From the NCBI RefSeq assembly GCF_003626575.1, contig NZ_RBDY01000022.1, positions 48,040-112,039 on the forward strand: a stretch of DNA of 64,000 nucleotides. The letters are read 5' to 3'. Below, in pieces: positions 34,749-42,640 of this stretch. Numbering within the stretch: position 1 is the first letter of the stretch; every line of letters begins with the position of its first letter. The position numbers and the translations under genes were made by a program. The stretch comes from Streptomyces radicis. GTDB taxonomy: Bacteria; Actinomycetota; Actinomycetes; Streptomycetales; Streptomycetaceae. The notes under the pieces are model-generated. The model did no database searches, had not been told where the DNA came from, and saw only the letters and a program-made list of their open reading frames with translations.

Positions 34749-35840
34749 ATGAGCGTTGGCACCGGAACGACGAACACGACGGTGGATGTGCGGATCATGA
34801 CGCGCGCCGAACTCGCCCTGCACGGCGTGGCGTCGGACGCCCCCGTGCGGCGACCCGACGGCGCGGGGCCGAGCGACGACGGACACGTCCGTATCGACGG
34901 TGCCAACGCCGCCCTGCCCACCAACCCCGACAGCCCCTACCGGGTGCGCGACGGGCGGGTGTGGCTCGGCGAGCAGGACACCGGGCTCACCCTGACCCCC
35001 GTGCGCCGCCCGAGGTTCTACGACCTGACGACCGAGGACGGCGTCCCTTACGAGCACATCGCCCGGCTGCACGGCGCCGACGTGCTCGCGACGACCGTCG
35101 TCCAGACGTGCGTCCGCTACGCGGAGGCGGAACGCTGCCGCTTCTGCACGATCGAGGAGTCCCTGCGCTCGGGCGCGACGGTCGCCGCCAAGACCCCGGC
35201 CCAGCTGGCCGAGGTCGCCGAGGCGGCCGTGCGGCTCGACGGGGTGCGGCAGCTGGTGATGACGACGGGCACCACGGCGGGCCCCGACCGGGGCGCCCGC
35301 GCGCTGGCGCGGTCGGTGCGCGCCGTTCTGGCGGCGGTGCCTGGGCTGCCGATCCAGGTGCAGTGCGAGCCGCCGGGCGACCTGTCCTGGATCGGCGCGC
35401 TGCGCGAGGCGGGGGCCACTGCCATCGGCATCCATGTCGAGTCCCTCGACGACGCCGTGCGCCGCCGCTGGATGCCCGGCAAGTCGACCGTGCCGATGGC
35501 CGATTACGAGGCGGCGTGGGACGAGGCGGTCCGCGTCTTCGGGCGCAACCGCGTCTCCACCTACCTGCTGGTCGGCCTTGGCGAGGACCCCGACGAACTC
35601 GTCGCGGGCGCGGGCCGGTTGATCGACCGGGGCGTCTACCCCTTCGTCGTGCCCTTCCGCCCGATGCGCGGCACGCTCGCGGCCCGCGACGGGGTCGGCG
35701 CGCCGAGCGCCGAGGTGCTGCGGCGCGTCACCGAGGCCGTCGCCGCGCGGCTGCGCGCGGCCGGGATGAGCGGCGCCGACCAGGGCGCGGGCTGTGCGGC
35801 CTGCGGGGCGTGCAGCGTGCTGAGGACGGCGGGCGGGTGA
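34749..35840 (+). CDS. MSMEG_0568-family radical SAM protein
   Basis: A 363-residue radical SAM enzyme of the Nit1C cluster. The probable 4Fe-4S cysteines are Cys121, Cys130 and Cys133 (CVRYAEAERCRFC), a CX8CX2C spacing instead of CX3CX2C. Barrel features follow: LVMTTGTTAGPDRGA, IQVQCEPPGDLSWI, IGIHVESLDDAVRRRWMPGK, STYLLVGLGEDPDEL. A second cysteine group near the C-terminus (Cys349, Cys352, Cys355; CX2CX2C) may bind an auxiliary cluster. The ATG is 11 bases after the upstream stop. The stop overlaps the GTG of the next gene (GTGA). The reaction is unknown. Confidence 0.9.
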   Translation: MSVGTGTTNTTVDVRIMTRAELALHGVASDAPVRRPDGAGPSDDGHVRIDGANAALPTNPDSPYRVRDGRVWLGEQDTGLTLTPVRRPRFYDLTTEDGVPYEHIARLHGADVLATTVVQTCVRYAEAERCRFCTIEESLRSGATVAAKTPAQLAEVAEAAVRLDGVRQLVMTTGTTAGPDRGARALARSVRAVLAAVPGLPIQVQCEPPGDLSWIGALREAGATAIGIHVESLDDAVRRRWMPGKSTVPMADYEAAWDEAVRVFGRNRVSTYLLVGLGEDPDELVAGAGRLIDRGVYPFVVPFRPMRGTLAARDGVGAPSAEVLRRVTEAVAARLRAAGMSGADQGAGCAACGACSVLRTAGG

Positions 35841-37357
35841 GCACGGTGACGTTCGAACAGCTCGACGGCTCGCCCGCGGCGCCCGTGTCCCCGGCATCGC
35901 CCGCCACCGACCGGCCGCCCGACATCCTGGCGCTGCTCGGCGACCGCAGCACCCTGGCGCGCGAGCCGGCGTTCCACATCGAACAGGCCGAGGGCGCGGC
36001 CGAGTCGGCGGCCCACCGACGGCTGCGGCGGGACGCGTTCGTGCGGGAGCAGGGCCTGTTCGAGGGTCATGACCTCGACGAGCGCGACGCCGACCCGCGC
36101 ACCGTGGTGCTGATCGCCCGCGACCGGGCGAGCGGCGCGGTGGTCGGCGGGGTGCGGCTCGGCCCCGTCGGCGGCGGGCCCGACATCGGCTGGTGGGCGG
36201 GGAGCCGCCTGGTCGTCGCCCCGGGCGCCAGGGGCGCGCTCGGCGTCGGCGCGGCGCTGGTGAGGGCCGCGTGCGCCCGGGCCGAGGCCGAGGGCGCGCT
36301 GCGCTTCGACGCCACGGTCCAGGTCGCCGCCGAGCCGCTGTTCAGGCGCCTCGGCTGGCGGCGGGTGCGCGAGGCCGCAGTCGCCGGGGTCCCGCACGTC
36401 CTGATGCGCTGGCCGATCGCGCGGATCGCCGGGCAGGCCGCGGCCACCAAGGCGCCGCTCGGCCCCCTGCTCGCGGCGCTGGCGGGCTCGGGGCGCGACG
36501 CGGCGCCGTTCGCCCTCGGCGGCCCCGGGCACGTCGGCGACGACGGCGCGCCCGTGCCCGGCACCGACGTGATCGCCGCGTGCGACGCCATCGTGCCGTC
36601 CATGGTCGAGCGCGACCCGGCATGGGCGGGCTGGTGCGCGGTCCTGGTGAACGTCAACGACCTGGCCGCGATGGGCGCTTCGCCCCTCGGCCTGCTCGAC
36701 GCCATCGGGGCCCGCGACGCCGCGCACGCCGCCCGCGTGCTGGGCGGGCTGCGGAACGCCTCGGCCGCTTACGGCGTCCCGGTCCTCGGCGGGCACACCC
36801 AGCTCGGCGTCCCCGCCGCGCTCTCCGTGACCGCGCTCGGCCGCGCCGAGCGCCCGGTGCCCGGCGGCGGCGGGCGCCCCGGGCACGCGGTGCGGCTCAC
36901 CGCGGACCTCGCGGGCGGCTGGCGCCCCGGCTACCAGGGCCGCCAGTGGGACTCGACGAGCCACCGCCGCGCGGCGGAGCTGCGCGCCATGACGGGGGCG
37001 GTGGCCGCGGCGCGGCCCGCCGCCGCCAAGGACGTGTCGATGGCGGGCATCGCAGGGACGCTCGGCATGCTCGCCGAGGCGAGCGGCTGCCGCGCCCTGC
37101 TCGACGTGTCCGCCGTGCCCCGGCCTGGGGCGGCGACGGTGGGCGACTGGCTGACGTGCTTCCCGGGCTTCGCGATGCTCACCGCCGACGGGCCCGGCGC
37201 CCCCGCGCCGCCCGCCGGGCCCGCCACGGGCGCGGTGTGCGGGGAGCTGACGGAGGGCCAGGGGGTCGGGCTGCGCTGGCCCGACGGAGAGATCACGGAA
37301 GCGGTCGCCGGGTCGGTCACCGGAATGGGACCCGCTCACAAAGGTGGGACGGCATGA
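35837..37357 (+). CDS. GNAT acetyltransferase - AIR-synthase-like fusion (MSMEG_0567/Sll0786-0787)
   Basis: 506 residues. Residues about 40-195 are a GNAT N-acetyltransferase (RDAFVREQGLFEGHDLDERD, VAPGARGALGVGAALVRAAC, LFRRLGWRRV). Residues about 200-505 are an AIR-synthase/thiamine-monophosphate-kinase-like domain (VLVNVNDLAAMGASPLGLLD, VLGGHTQLGVPAALSVTALG, AGIAGTLGMLAEASGC). In Synechocystis these are two genes (sll0786, sll0787); in actinobacteria they are fused. The GTG overlaps the radical SAM stop, and its own stop overlaps the nitrilase ATG. The pathway step is unknown. Confidence 0.9.
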   Translation: MSTVTFEQLDGSPAAPVSPASPATDRPPDILALLGDRSTLAREPAFHIEQAEGAAESAAHRRLRRDAFVREQGLFEGHDLDERDADPRTVVLIARDRASGAVVGGVRLGPVGGGPDIGWWAGSRLVVAPGARGALGVGAALVRAACARAEAEGALRFDATVQVAAEPLFRRLGWRRVREAAVAGVPHVLMRWPIARIAGQAAATKAPLGPLLAALAGSGRDAAPFALGGPGHVGDDGAPVPGTDVIAACDAIVPSMVERDPAWAGWCAVLVNVNDLAAMGASPLGLLDAIGARDAAHAARVLGGLRNASAAYGVPVLGGHTQLGVPAALSVTALGRAERPVPGGGGRPGHAVRLTADLAGGWRPGYQGRQWDSTSHRRAAELRAMTGAVAAARPAAAKDVSMAGIAGTLGMLAEASGCRALLDVSAVPRPGAATVGDWLTCFPGFAMLTADGPGAPAPPAGPATGAVCGELTEGQGVGLRWPDGEITEAVAGSVTGMGPAHKGGTA

Positions 37358-38226
37358 GCACCCTGCGGATGGCCGCCGCGTCGGCCGAGTTCGGCCGCGA
37401 CATCGAGGAGGGCTTCGCCACCGTCGAACGCCTCGTCAAGGAGGCGAGGGGCGAGGGCGTGCGCCTCCTGGCGCTGCCCGAGGCGTGCCTCGGCGGCTAT
37501 CTGCTGAGCCTCGAAGGCGGAGCCGAGGGCGAGACCGAGGGCGACACCGAGGCGGACGCGGGCCCGCCCGCCCTCGCGCTCGACGGGCCCGAGATCCGCC
37601 GACTCGCCGCCCTCGCGGGCGAGATGACGCTCGTGGCCGGGTACTGCGAGGCGGACGGCGACGCCCGCTACAACAGCGTCGTGTGCGTCACGGGCGACGG
37701 GGTGCTCGGCAACCACCGCAAGGTGCACCAGCCCCTCGGGGAGAACGCCAGCTACGCGTCGGGCGACCGCTTCCACGCGTTCGACACCCCGGTAGGGCGG
37801 ATCGGGATGATGATCTGCTACGACAAGGCGTTCCCCGAGTCCGCCAGGGCGCTCGCGCTCGACGGCGCGGAGATCGGCGTGGTCGTCTCCGCCTGGCCGG
37901 GGTCCCGCACCAACGCCGCGAGCGACCTCGCCGATGACCGGTGGAAGCGCCGTTTCGACCTGTTCGACCGGGCCCGCGCCCTGGAGAACCAGATCGTCTG
38001 GGTGTCCGCCAACCAGTCGGGCACGTTCGGCTCGCTACGCTTCGTCGGCAGCGCCAAGGTCGTCGACCCCGGCGGGGACGTCCTCGCCGACACCGGGGTC
38101 GGCCCAGGGCTGGCCATCGCCGAACTCGACGTCGCCCGCGCCCTGATGACCGCGCGCCGCGCCATGGGGCACCTACGCGACCGACGCCCCGACGCCTACA
38201 CCTACGCGGGAGCTGCTCGCACATGA
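37354..38226 (+). CDS. Nit1-type nitrilase / carbon-nitrogen hydrolase (catalytic triad intact)
   Basis: A 290-residue nitrilase-superfamily enzyme. The triad is complete: Glu43 in LPEACLGGYL, Lys123 in HRKVHQP and Cys155 in MMICYDKAFPE. Nitrilases hydrolyse a nitrile (or amide) to acid and ammonia. The enzyme of this cluster type (Nit6803 in Synechocystis) prefers aliphatic and aromatic dinitriles in vitro, and Nit1C clusters are linked to growth on cyanide in some proteobacteria. An acidic insertion near residues 53-68 (EGETEGDTEADAG) is unusual. ATGA overlaps couple it to both neighbours. Confidence 0.92.
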   Translation: MSTLRMAAASAEFGRDIEEGFATVERLVKEARGEGVRLLALPEACLGGYLLSLEGGAEGETEGDTEADAGPPALALDGPEIRRLAALAGEMTLVAGYCEADGDARYNSVVCVTGDGVLGNHRKVHQPLGENASYASGDRFHAFDTPVGRIGMMICYDKAFPESARALALDGAEIGVVVSAWPGSRTNAASDLADDRWKRRFDLFDRARALENQIVWVSANQSGTFGSLRFVGSAKVVDPGGDVLADTGVGPGLAIAELDVARALMTARRAMGHLRDRRPDAYTYAGAART

Positions 38227-39059
38227 CCACGGTCCGGATCGCGGCCGCCGCCGCCCACTTCGGCCGCGACCTGGAGTTCGACCTCGCGCGGGTCGGCCAG
38301 CTGATCAAGGACGCCAGGGCCGCGGGCGCCGGGCTGCTCGTGCTGCCCGACGCCGCGCTCGGCGGCTACCTGGCCGACCTGCGCCACCCCGACCCCGAGG
38401 CGCTGCCGCCCGCGCTCAAGCCCGACGACCCGCTGCTCCTCCAGGTCGCCCGGTTGGCGGCCGAGATGGTGGTGTGCGTCGGCTACTGCGAGGACGGCGG
38501 CGACGAGCGGTACAACGCCGCCGTCTGCGTCAGCGGCGACGGCGTCCTCGGCCGCCACCGCAAGGTGCACCTCCCGGCGGGCGAGGTCGCCGCCTACGCG
38601 CCGGGCGACCGGTTCGACGCGTTCGACACGCCCGTCGGACGGGTCGGGATGCTCATCGACTACGACAAGACGTTCCCCGAGTCGGCCCGCAGCCTCGCCC
38701 TCGACGGCGCCGAGGTGCTCGCCTGCCTGTCCGCGTGGCCGACCAGCATCACCAACCGCGCCCCGCGCATGGCCCAGGACCGCCAGGCCAAGCTGTTCGA
38801 CCTCTACGACCAGGCGCGCGCCGCCGAGAACCAGGTGGTGCTCGCGTCCTCCAACCAGACCGGCGCCATGGGCGGGATGCGCTTCCTCGGCCAGGCCAAG
38901 GTGGTAGGCCCCGGCGGCGACATCCTGGCGCGCACGTGGTCCAAGGCGGGCCTTGCCGTGGCCGAGCTCGACATCGCCGCCGAGATCGACCGCGCCCGCC
39001 GCGTCCTGCGCCACCTCGGGGAACGCCGCCCCGCCGCCTACCGGGAGGGCCCTTCGTGA
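38223..39059 (+). CDS. nitrilase-fold protein lacking catalytic Cys and Glu (pseudoenzyme)
   Basis: A 278-residue paralogue of the preceding nitrilase, alignable along its whole length without gaps beyond the acidic insertion. The lysine is kept (Lys114, HRKVHLP), but the catalytic glutamate is Asp43 (LPDAALGGYL) and the nucleophile cysteine is Asp146 (MLIDYDKTFPE). Both aspartates are clear GAC codons. With the nucleophile gone it cannot act as a normal nitrilase. It is intact, uninterrupted and translationally coupled on both sides, so it is probably retained as a structural or regulatory partner that co-assembles with the active enzyme into the spiral oligomers this family forms. Confidence 0.88.
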   Translation: MTTVRIAAAAAHFGRDLEFDLARVGQLIKDARAAGAGLLVLPDAALGGYLADLRHPDPEALPPALKPDDPLLLQVARLAAEMVVCVGYCEDGGDERYNAAVCVSGDGVLGRHRKVHLPAGEVAAYAPGDRFDAFDTPVGRVGMLIDYDKTFPESARSLALDGAEVLACLSAWPTSITNRAPRMAQDRQAKLFDLYDQARAAENQVVLASSNQTGAMGGMRFLGQAKVVGPGGDILARTWSKAGLAVAELDIAAEIDRARRVLRHLGERRPAAYREGPS

Positions 39060-40132
39060 GGATCGCCCTGCTCAGCTACTCCACCAAGCCCCGCGGCGGT
39101 GTCGTGCACACGCTCGCGCTCGCCGAGGCCCTCGCCGCGGCGGGCGCGGACGTCACCGTGTGGACGCTGGGCCGCGGCGGGGACCGCGCGTTCTTCCGCG
39201 ACGTGCACCCCTCGGTCGCGCAGCGGATCGTGCCCTTCCCCGAGGGGCCGCCCGACGAGACGGTCGGCGAGCGCGTCCTGCGCTCGATCGCCACCCTGCG
39301 CGAGGCGTTCGACCCGCGCCCCTACACGGTCGTGCACGCCCAGGACTGCATCAGCGCCAACGCCGTGGGCCGCTGCGTCCGCACGGTGCACCACCTCGAC
39401 CACTTCACGACGCCCGAGCTGGCCGCCTGCCACGAGCGCGCCCTCACCGAGCCCCACGCGCACATCTGCGTCTCCCGCGCCGTCGCCGACGAGCTGGCCG
39501 CGGGATGGGGCCTCACGGCCGAGGTCATCCCCAACGGGGTGGCCTCCGAGCGCTTCGCCGACCCCGACCCCGCCGCCAGGGAGCGGTGGCGGGCGCGGCT
39601 CGGCCGCTATGTGCTGACCGTCGGGGGCATCGAGCCGCGCAAGGGCTCCCTCGACCTGCTCGAGGCCCACGCCCTGCTGCGCGCCCGGCATCCGGGGACG
39701 CGGCTGGTGATCGCCGGGGGCGAGACGCTGTTCGACTACCGCGACTACCGGGCGCGTTGGGAGGCCAGGGCCGCCGAGCTCGGCGTCGACCCCGTCGTGC
39801 TCGGCCCGGTCGCCGAGGACGAGCTGCCCGCCCTGGTGGCCGCGGCCGACGCGTTCGCCTTCCCCTCGGTCAAGGAGGGCTTCGGCCTGGCCGCGATGGA
39901 GGCGCTGGCCGCGGGCGTGCCGCTGGTGGTGCGTGAACTGCCCGTGCTGCGCGAGGTGTTCGGCCACGCCGCCCGCTTCGCGGCCACCCCCGATGACCTC
40001 GCCGCCGCGCTCGCCCTGGCCCTGCGCGACGACGACCCCGAACGCCGCGCCGCGGGCCGTGAGCTGGCCGCCCGGCACACGTGGGAGGAGGCCGCGCGGC
40101 GCCATCTGGCGTTCTACCGCTCGCTCGGCTAG
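39056..40132 (+). CDS. MSMEG_0565-family glycosyltransferase (GT4)
   Basis: A 358-residue GT-B glycosyltransferase. The N-terminal Rossmann begins with KPRGGVVHTLALAEALAAAG. The hinge and acceptor region carry VVHAQDC and VHHLDHFTTPELAACHERAL. The nucleotide-sugar domain carries VGGIEPRKGSLDLLEA, VIAGGETLFDYRDYRA and the GT4 EX7E-like FPSVKEGFGLAAMEALAAG. The GTG overlaps the upstream stop. Its presence in Nit1C-type clusters suggests that a glycosylated intermediate or product is formed. The TAG stop coincides with the first bases of a MITE-like element, so the native C-terminus may be altered by a few residues. Confidence 0.9.
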   Translation: MRIALLSYSTKPRGGVVHTLALAEALAAAGADVTVWTLGRGGDRAFFRDVHPSVAQRIVPFPEGPPDETVGERVLRSIATLREAFDPRPYTVVHAQDCISANAVGRCVRTVHHLDHFTTPELAACHERALTEPHAHICVSRAVADELAAGWGLTAEVIPNGVASERFADPDPAARERWRARLGRYVLTVGGIEPRKGSLDLLEAHALLRARHPGTRLVIAGGETLFDYRDYRARWEARAAELGVDPVVLGPVAEDELPALVAAADAFAFPSVKEGFGLAAMEALAAGVPLVVRELPVLREVFGHAARFAATPDDLAAALALALRDDDPERRAAGRELAARHTWEEAARRHLAFYRSLG

Positions 40133-40295
40133 GGCCTGTCTGGTAATTTCCGGTGGATCAGCGAGCGGCGGATGGCGCCCGCCTGGCAAGGCGCCGGATC
40201 GCAGCTCGTACTCAGCCGTACTCGCGCGATTCGGCAACGCAGCCAGGCGGGATGCCAGTCGTCGCGAGCCCGCCGGGGATTGTCAGACAGGCCCT
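40131..40295. mobile_element. MITE-like element with terminal inverted repeats
   Basis: 165 bases bounded by AGGGCCTGTCTGG (40131-40143) and its near-complement TCAGACAGGCCCT (40283-40295). With flanking bases both ends read CTAGGGCCTGTC / GACAGGCCCTAG. The interior has no coding capacity, but it includes a stem-like GC-rich core. I recall near-identical short repeats scattered in other Streptomyces genomes. It lies directly on the glycosyltransferase stop and just before the response regulator's stop. Confidence 0.75.
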
Positions 40296-40306
40296 AGGTC
40301 GTGTCC

Positions 40307-40963
40307 TCAGTCGCCTTCGGCCAGCCGCGCGTCATGGGCGAGCAGGGCGATCTGGACGCGGTTGTTGAGCTCCAGCTTGGCCAGGATCCGCGAGACATGC
40401 GTCTTGACGGTCGGAACGCTCATGTAGAGCGCCGCGGCGATCTCGGCGTTGGACTTGCCCTGGCCGATCGCGACGGCGACCTCGCGCTCCCGCTCGCCCA
40501 GCGCCGCGAGGCGCCGCCTGGCGCGGCGGGCGTCCAGGCCCGCGCCGGTGACGTGCGCGATCAGCCGCTGGGTGACGGCGGGCGACAGGACGGGGTCGCC
40601 CTCGGCGACGCGGCGCACGGACGCGACGATCTCGCCGGGCGGGGTGTCCTTGAGGACGAACCCCGCGGCCCCGGCCCGCAGCGCCCGCAGCACGTGCTCG
40701 TCGGCGTTGAACGTCGTCAGGACCAGCACCTCGGGCGGATCGGGCAGGGCGCGCAGCCGCTCGGTGGCGGTCAGGCCGTCCATGCCGGGCATGCGGATGT
40801 CCATCAACACCACGCCGGGGGCGTGGCGTTCCACCAGCGCGGGCACCTCGGCGCCGTCCGCGGCCTCGCCGACGATCTCCAGGTCGGGCGCGGCGGAGAG
40901 CATGAGCCGCAGCCCGGAGCGGACCAGGGGGTCGTCGTCGACGAGGAGCACGCGGATGGTCAT
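40307..40963 (-). CDS. NarL/LuxR-family response regulator (orphan)
   Basis: A 218-residue two-component regulator. The receiver spans about 3-120 (LVDDDPLVRSG, phospho-acceptor Asp55 in VLMDIRMPGMDG, Lys in VLKDTPPGEI). The LuxR-type HTH spans about 150-210 (LGEREREVAVAIGQGKSNAEI, VPTVKTHVSRILAKL). The ATG at 40963 lacks a ribosome-binding site, but TACGGT lies 7 bases upstream (complement of 40971-40976), suggesting a leaderless mRNA. Members normally sit next to their histidine kinase. None is present on either side, and the MITE lies where a kinase gene could have been. It is in line with the ABC importer operon. Confidence 0.9.
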   Translation of the reverse strand: MTIRVLLVDDDPLVRSGLRLMLSAAPDLEIVGEAADGAEVPALVERHAPGVVLMDIRMPGMDGLTATERLRALPDPPEVLVLTTFNADEHVLRALRAGAAGFVLKDTPPGEIVASVRRVAEGDPVLSPAVTQRLIAHVTGAGLDARRARRRLAALGEREREVAVAIGQGKSNAEIAAALYMSVPTVKTHVSRILAKLELNNRVQIALLAHDARLAEGD

Positions 40964-40995
40964 GCGGGTCACCGTAGCCAGCGGCGCGGCGCGGG

Positions 40996-41649
40996 TCACC
41001 GCCCGGTCGGGAAGTCGAGCACCCGGTCGCACCAGCGCCGCAGCAGGACCCGGTCGTGGCCGACGGCGAGCAGGGCGGCGCCGTGCTCGCGGCGGTACTC
41101 CTCGACGACGGCGGCGAGCGCGGCGGTGGTCGAGGCGTCCAGCATCGCGGTCATCTCGTCGCAGATCAGCAGGCCGGGGCGCAGCAGCAACGCCCGTGCC
41201 AGGCAGGCCCGTTGCAGCTGTCCGTCGCTCACCTCGTGGGGGCGGCGGCCGAGCAGCGCGGGGGTGAGGCCGATGTCGTCGGCCAGCCGGGCGGCGCGGT
41301 CGGCGAGCTCCGCGCCGCGCCCGGTGGCGCGGGCGGGCTCGGCGATCAGGTCGCCCAGCGTCAGCCGGGGGTCGGCGGCGAGCCTGGGCTGCTGGAACAC
41401 CACGCCCACCCGCGTCCGTTCGGCGCGGGGCGCGCGGAAGCGGAAGCCGGTGACGGGCTCGCCCGCCAGGCGGACGGTCCCGGCCCAGGGGCGGTGCAGC
41501 AGGGCCGCCACCCGGGCGAGGGTGGACTTGCCGCAGCCGCTCGGGCCGAGCAGCCCGACGGCCTCGCCTTCGCCGACGGCGAGGGAGAGATCGGCGACGA
41601 CGGGGACGCCGCGGTCGTAGCCCGCGGTGACGCGGTCGAGCTCAAGCAT
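40996..41649 (-). CDS. ABC importer ATPase (NikE/OppF-like)
   Basis: A 217-residue nucleotide-binding subunit: Walker A GPSGCGKST, Q loop VVFQQPRLA, signature DGQLQRACLARAL (a VSDGQ variant of LSGGQ), Walker B LLICDEMTAM, H loop VGHD. It lacks the C-terminal oligopeptide-binding extension usual in OppF. The ATG at 41649 overlaps the end of the upstream ATPase gene by 8 bases. It is the last gene of the five-gene importer operon. Confidence 0.88.
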   Translation of the reverse strand: MLELDRVTAGYDRGVPVVADLSLAVGEGEAVGLLGPSGCGKSTLARVAALLHRPWAGTVRLAGEPVTGFRFRAPRAERTRVGVVFQQPRLAADPRLTLGDLIAEPARATGRGAELADRAARLADDIGLTPALLGRRPHEVSDGQLQRACLARALLLRPGLLICDEMTAMLDASTTAALAAVVEEYRREHGAALLAVGHDRVLLRRWCDRVLDFPTGR

Positions 41650-42640
41650 CGGCGGCCTCCCGCGCGTGGTGGCAGGCGACGCCGTCGGCGAGGGCGGGCA
41701 GGCTGGCGCACCGTTCGGTCGCGCGGTCGCAGCGGGGGGCGAACGCGCACCCGTCGGGCAGGGCGTCCAGCTCGGGCGGCAGCCCGGGGATGGGGGTGAA
41801 GGAGCGTTCGGGGAGGGCGTCGAGCAGGCCCGCGGCATAGGGGTGGCGGGGGCCGGGGTGGCCGAAGAAGGCGTCGGCGGCGGCGAGTTCGACGACGCGG
41901 CCCGCGTACATCACGGCGACCCGGTCGGCGACGCGCTCGGCGGCGGCCAGGTCGTGGGTGATGACCAGCAGGCCATGGCCCTCGTCGGCGTGGCGGCGCA
42001 GCTCGCCGACCGTGCGGTCCACCAGGTCGCGGTCGAGTCCGGTGGTGGGCTCGTCGGCGATGAGCAGGGGCGCGTCGGCGACCAGCGCGAGCGCGGTGGC
42101 GGCGCGCTGGGCGAGGCCGCCGGAGAGCTGGTGCGGGTGGCGGTCGAGGTGGTCGGCGGGGAACGCGGCCCGCGCGGCGGCGGCCTCGGCGGCGGCGCGC
42201 AGCTCCCGGCGCGGGGTGCCGCGCAGGGCGCGCACGGTCTCCGCCAGGTGGGAGCGGACGGTGCGCACCGGCGTGAGGTGGGCGGCGGGGCTCTGCGGGA
42301 TGAGCCCGGCGCGGCGGCCCCGAACGGTGCGCGCCAGCGTGGCCTCATCGGCGGTCAGCAGGTCGAGCGGCCCCTCCCCGGTGTCGATCAGCGCGGCGCC
42401 CCTGGTGCGGGCGTTGCCCGGCAGCAGGCCGAGCAGCGCGGAGGCGAGGACGGACTTGCCGCAGCCGCTCTCGCCCACCAGGGCCAGGCACTCGCCGGGG
42501 CGCAGGTCGAAGGAGACGTCGGTGACGGCGGCGACGGGGCGCCCGCCCGGCATGAGGAACCGCACGGACAACTCCCGTACGGACAGCAGGGGTCGGCCCT
42601 GCGGCGGGTCCTCCCGCGGTTGGCTGGGCGTCCGGCTCAC
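41642..42640 (-). CDS. ABC importer ATPase (NikD/OppD-like)
   Basis: A 332-residue nucleotide-binding subunit: Walker A GESGCGKS, LIPQSPAAHLTPVRTV (Q loop and the NP-linked segment of the peptide/nickel family), signature LSGGLAQRAATAL, Walker B LLIADEPTTGLD and H loop VITHD. The C-terminal oligopeptide/dipeptide transporter domain with its cysteine motif CAFAPRCDRATERC (4Fe-4S-type site in this family) is present. The GTG at 42640 overlaps the permease stop and has GGAG upstream. Confidence 0.9.
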   Translation of the reverse strand: MSRTPSQPREDPPQGRPLLSVRELSVRFLMPGGRPVAAVTDVSFDLRPGECLALVGESGCGKSVLASALLGLLPGNARTRGAALIDTGEGPLDLLTADEATLARTVRGRRAGLIPQSPAAHLTPVRTVRSHLAETVRALRGTPRRELRAAAEAAAARAAFPADHLDRHPHQLSGGLAQRAATALALVADAPLLIADEPTTGLDRDLVDRTVGELRRHADEGHGLLVITHDLAAAERVADRVAVMYAGRVVELAAADAFFGHPGPRHPYAAGLLDALPERSFTPIPGLPPELDALPDGCAFAPRCDRATERCASLPALADGVACHHAREAADA

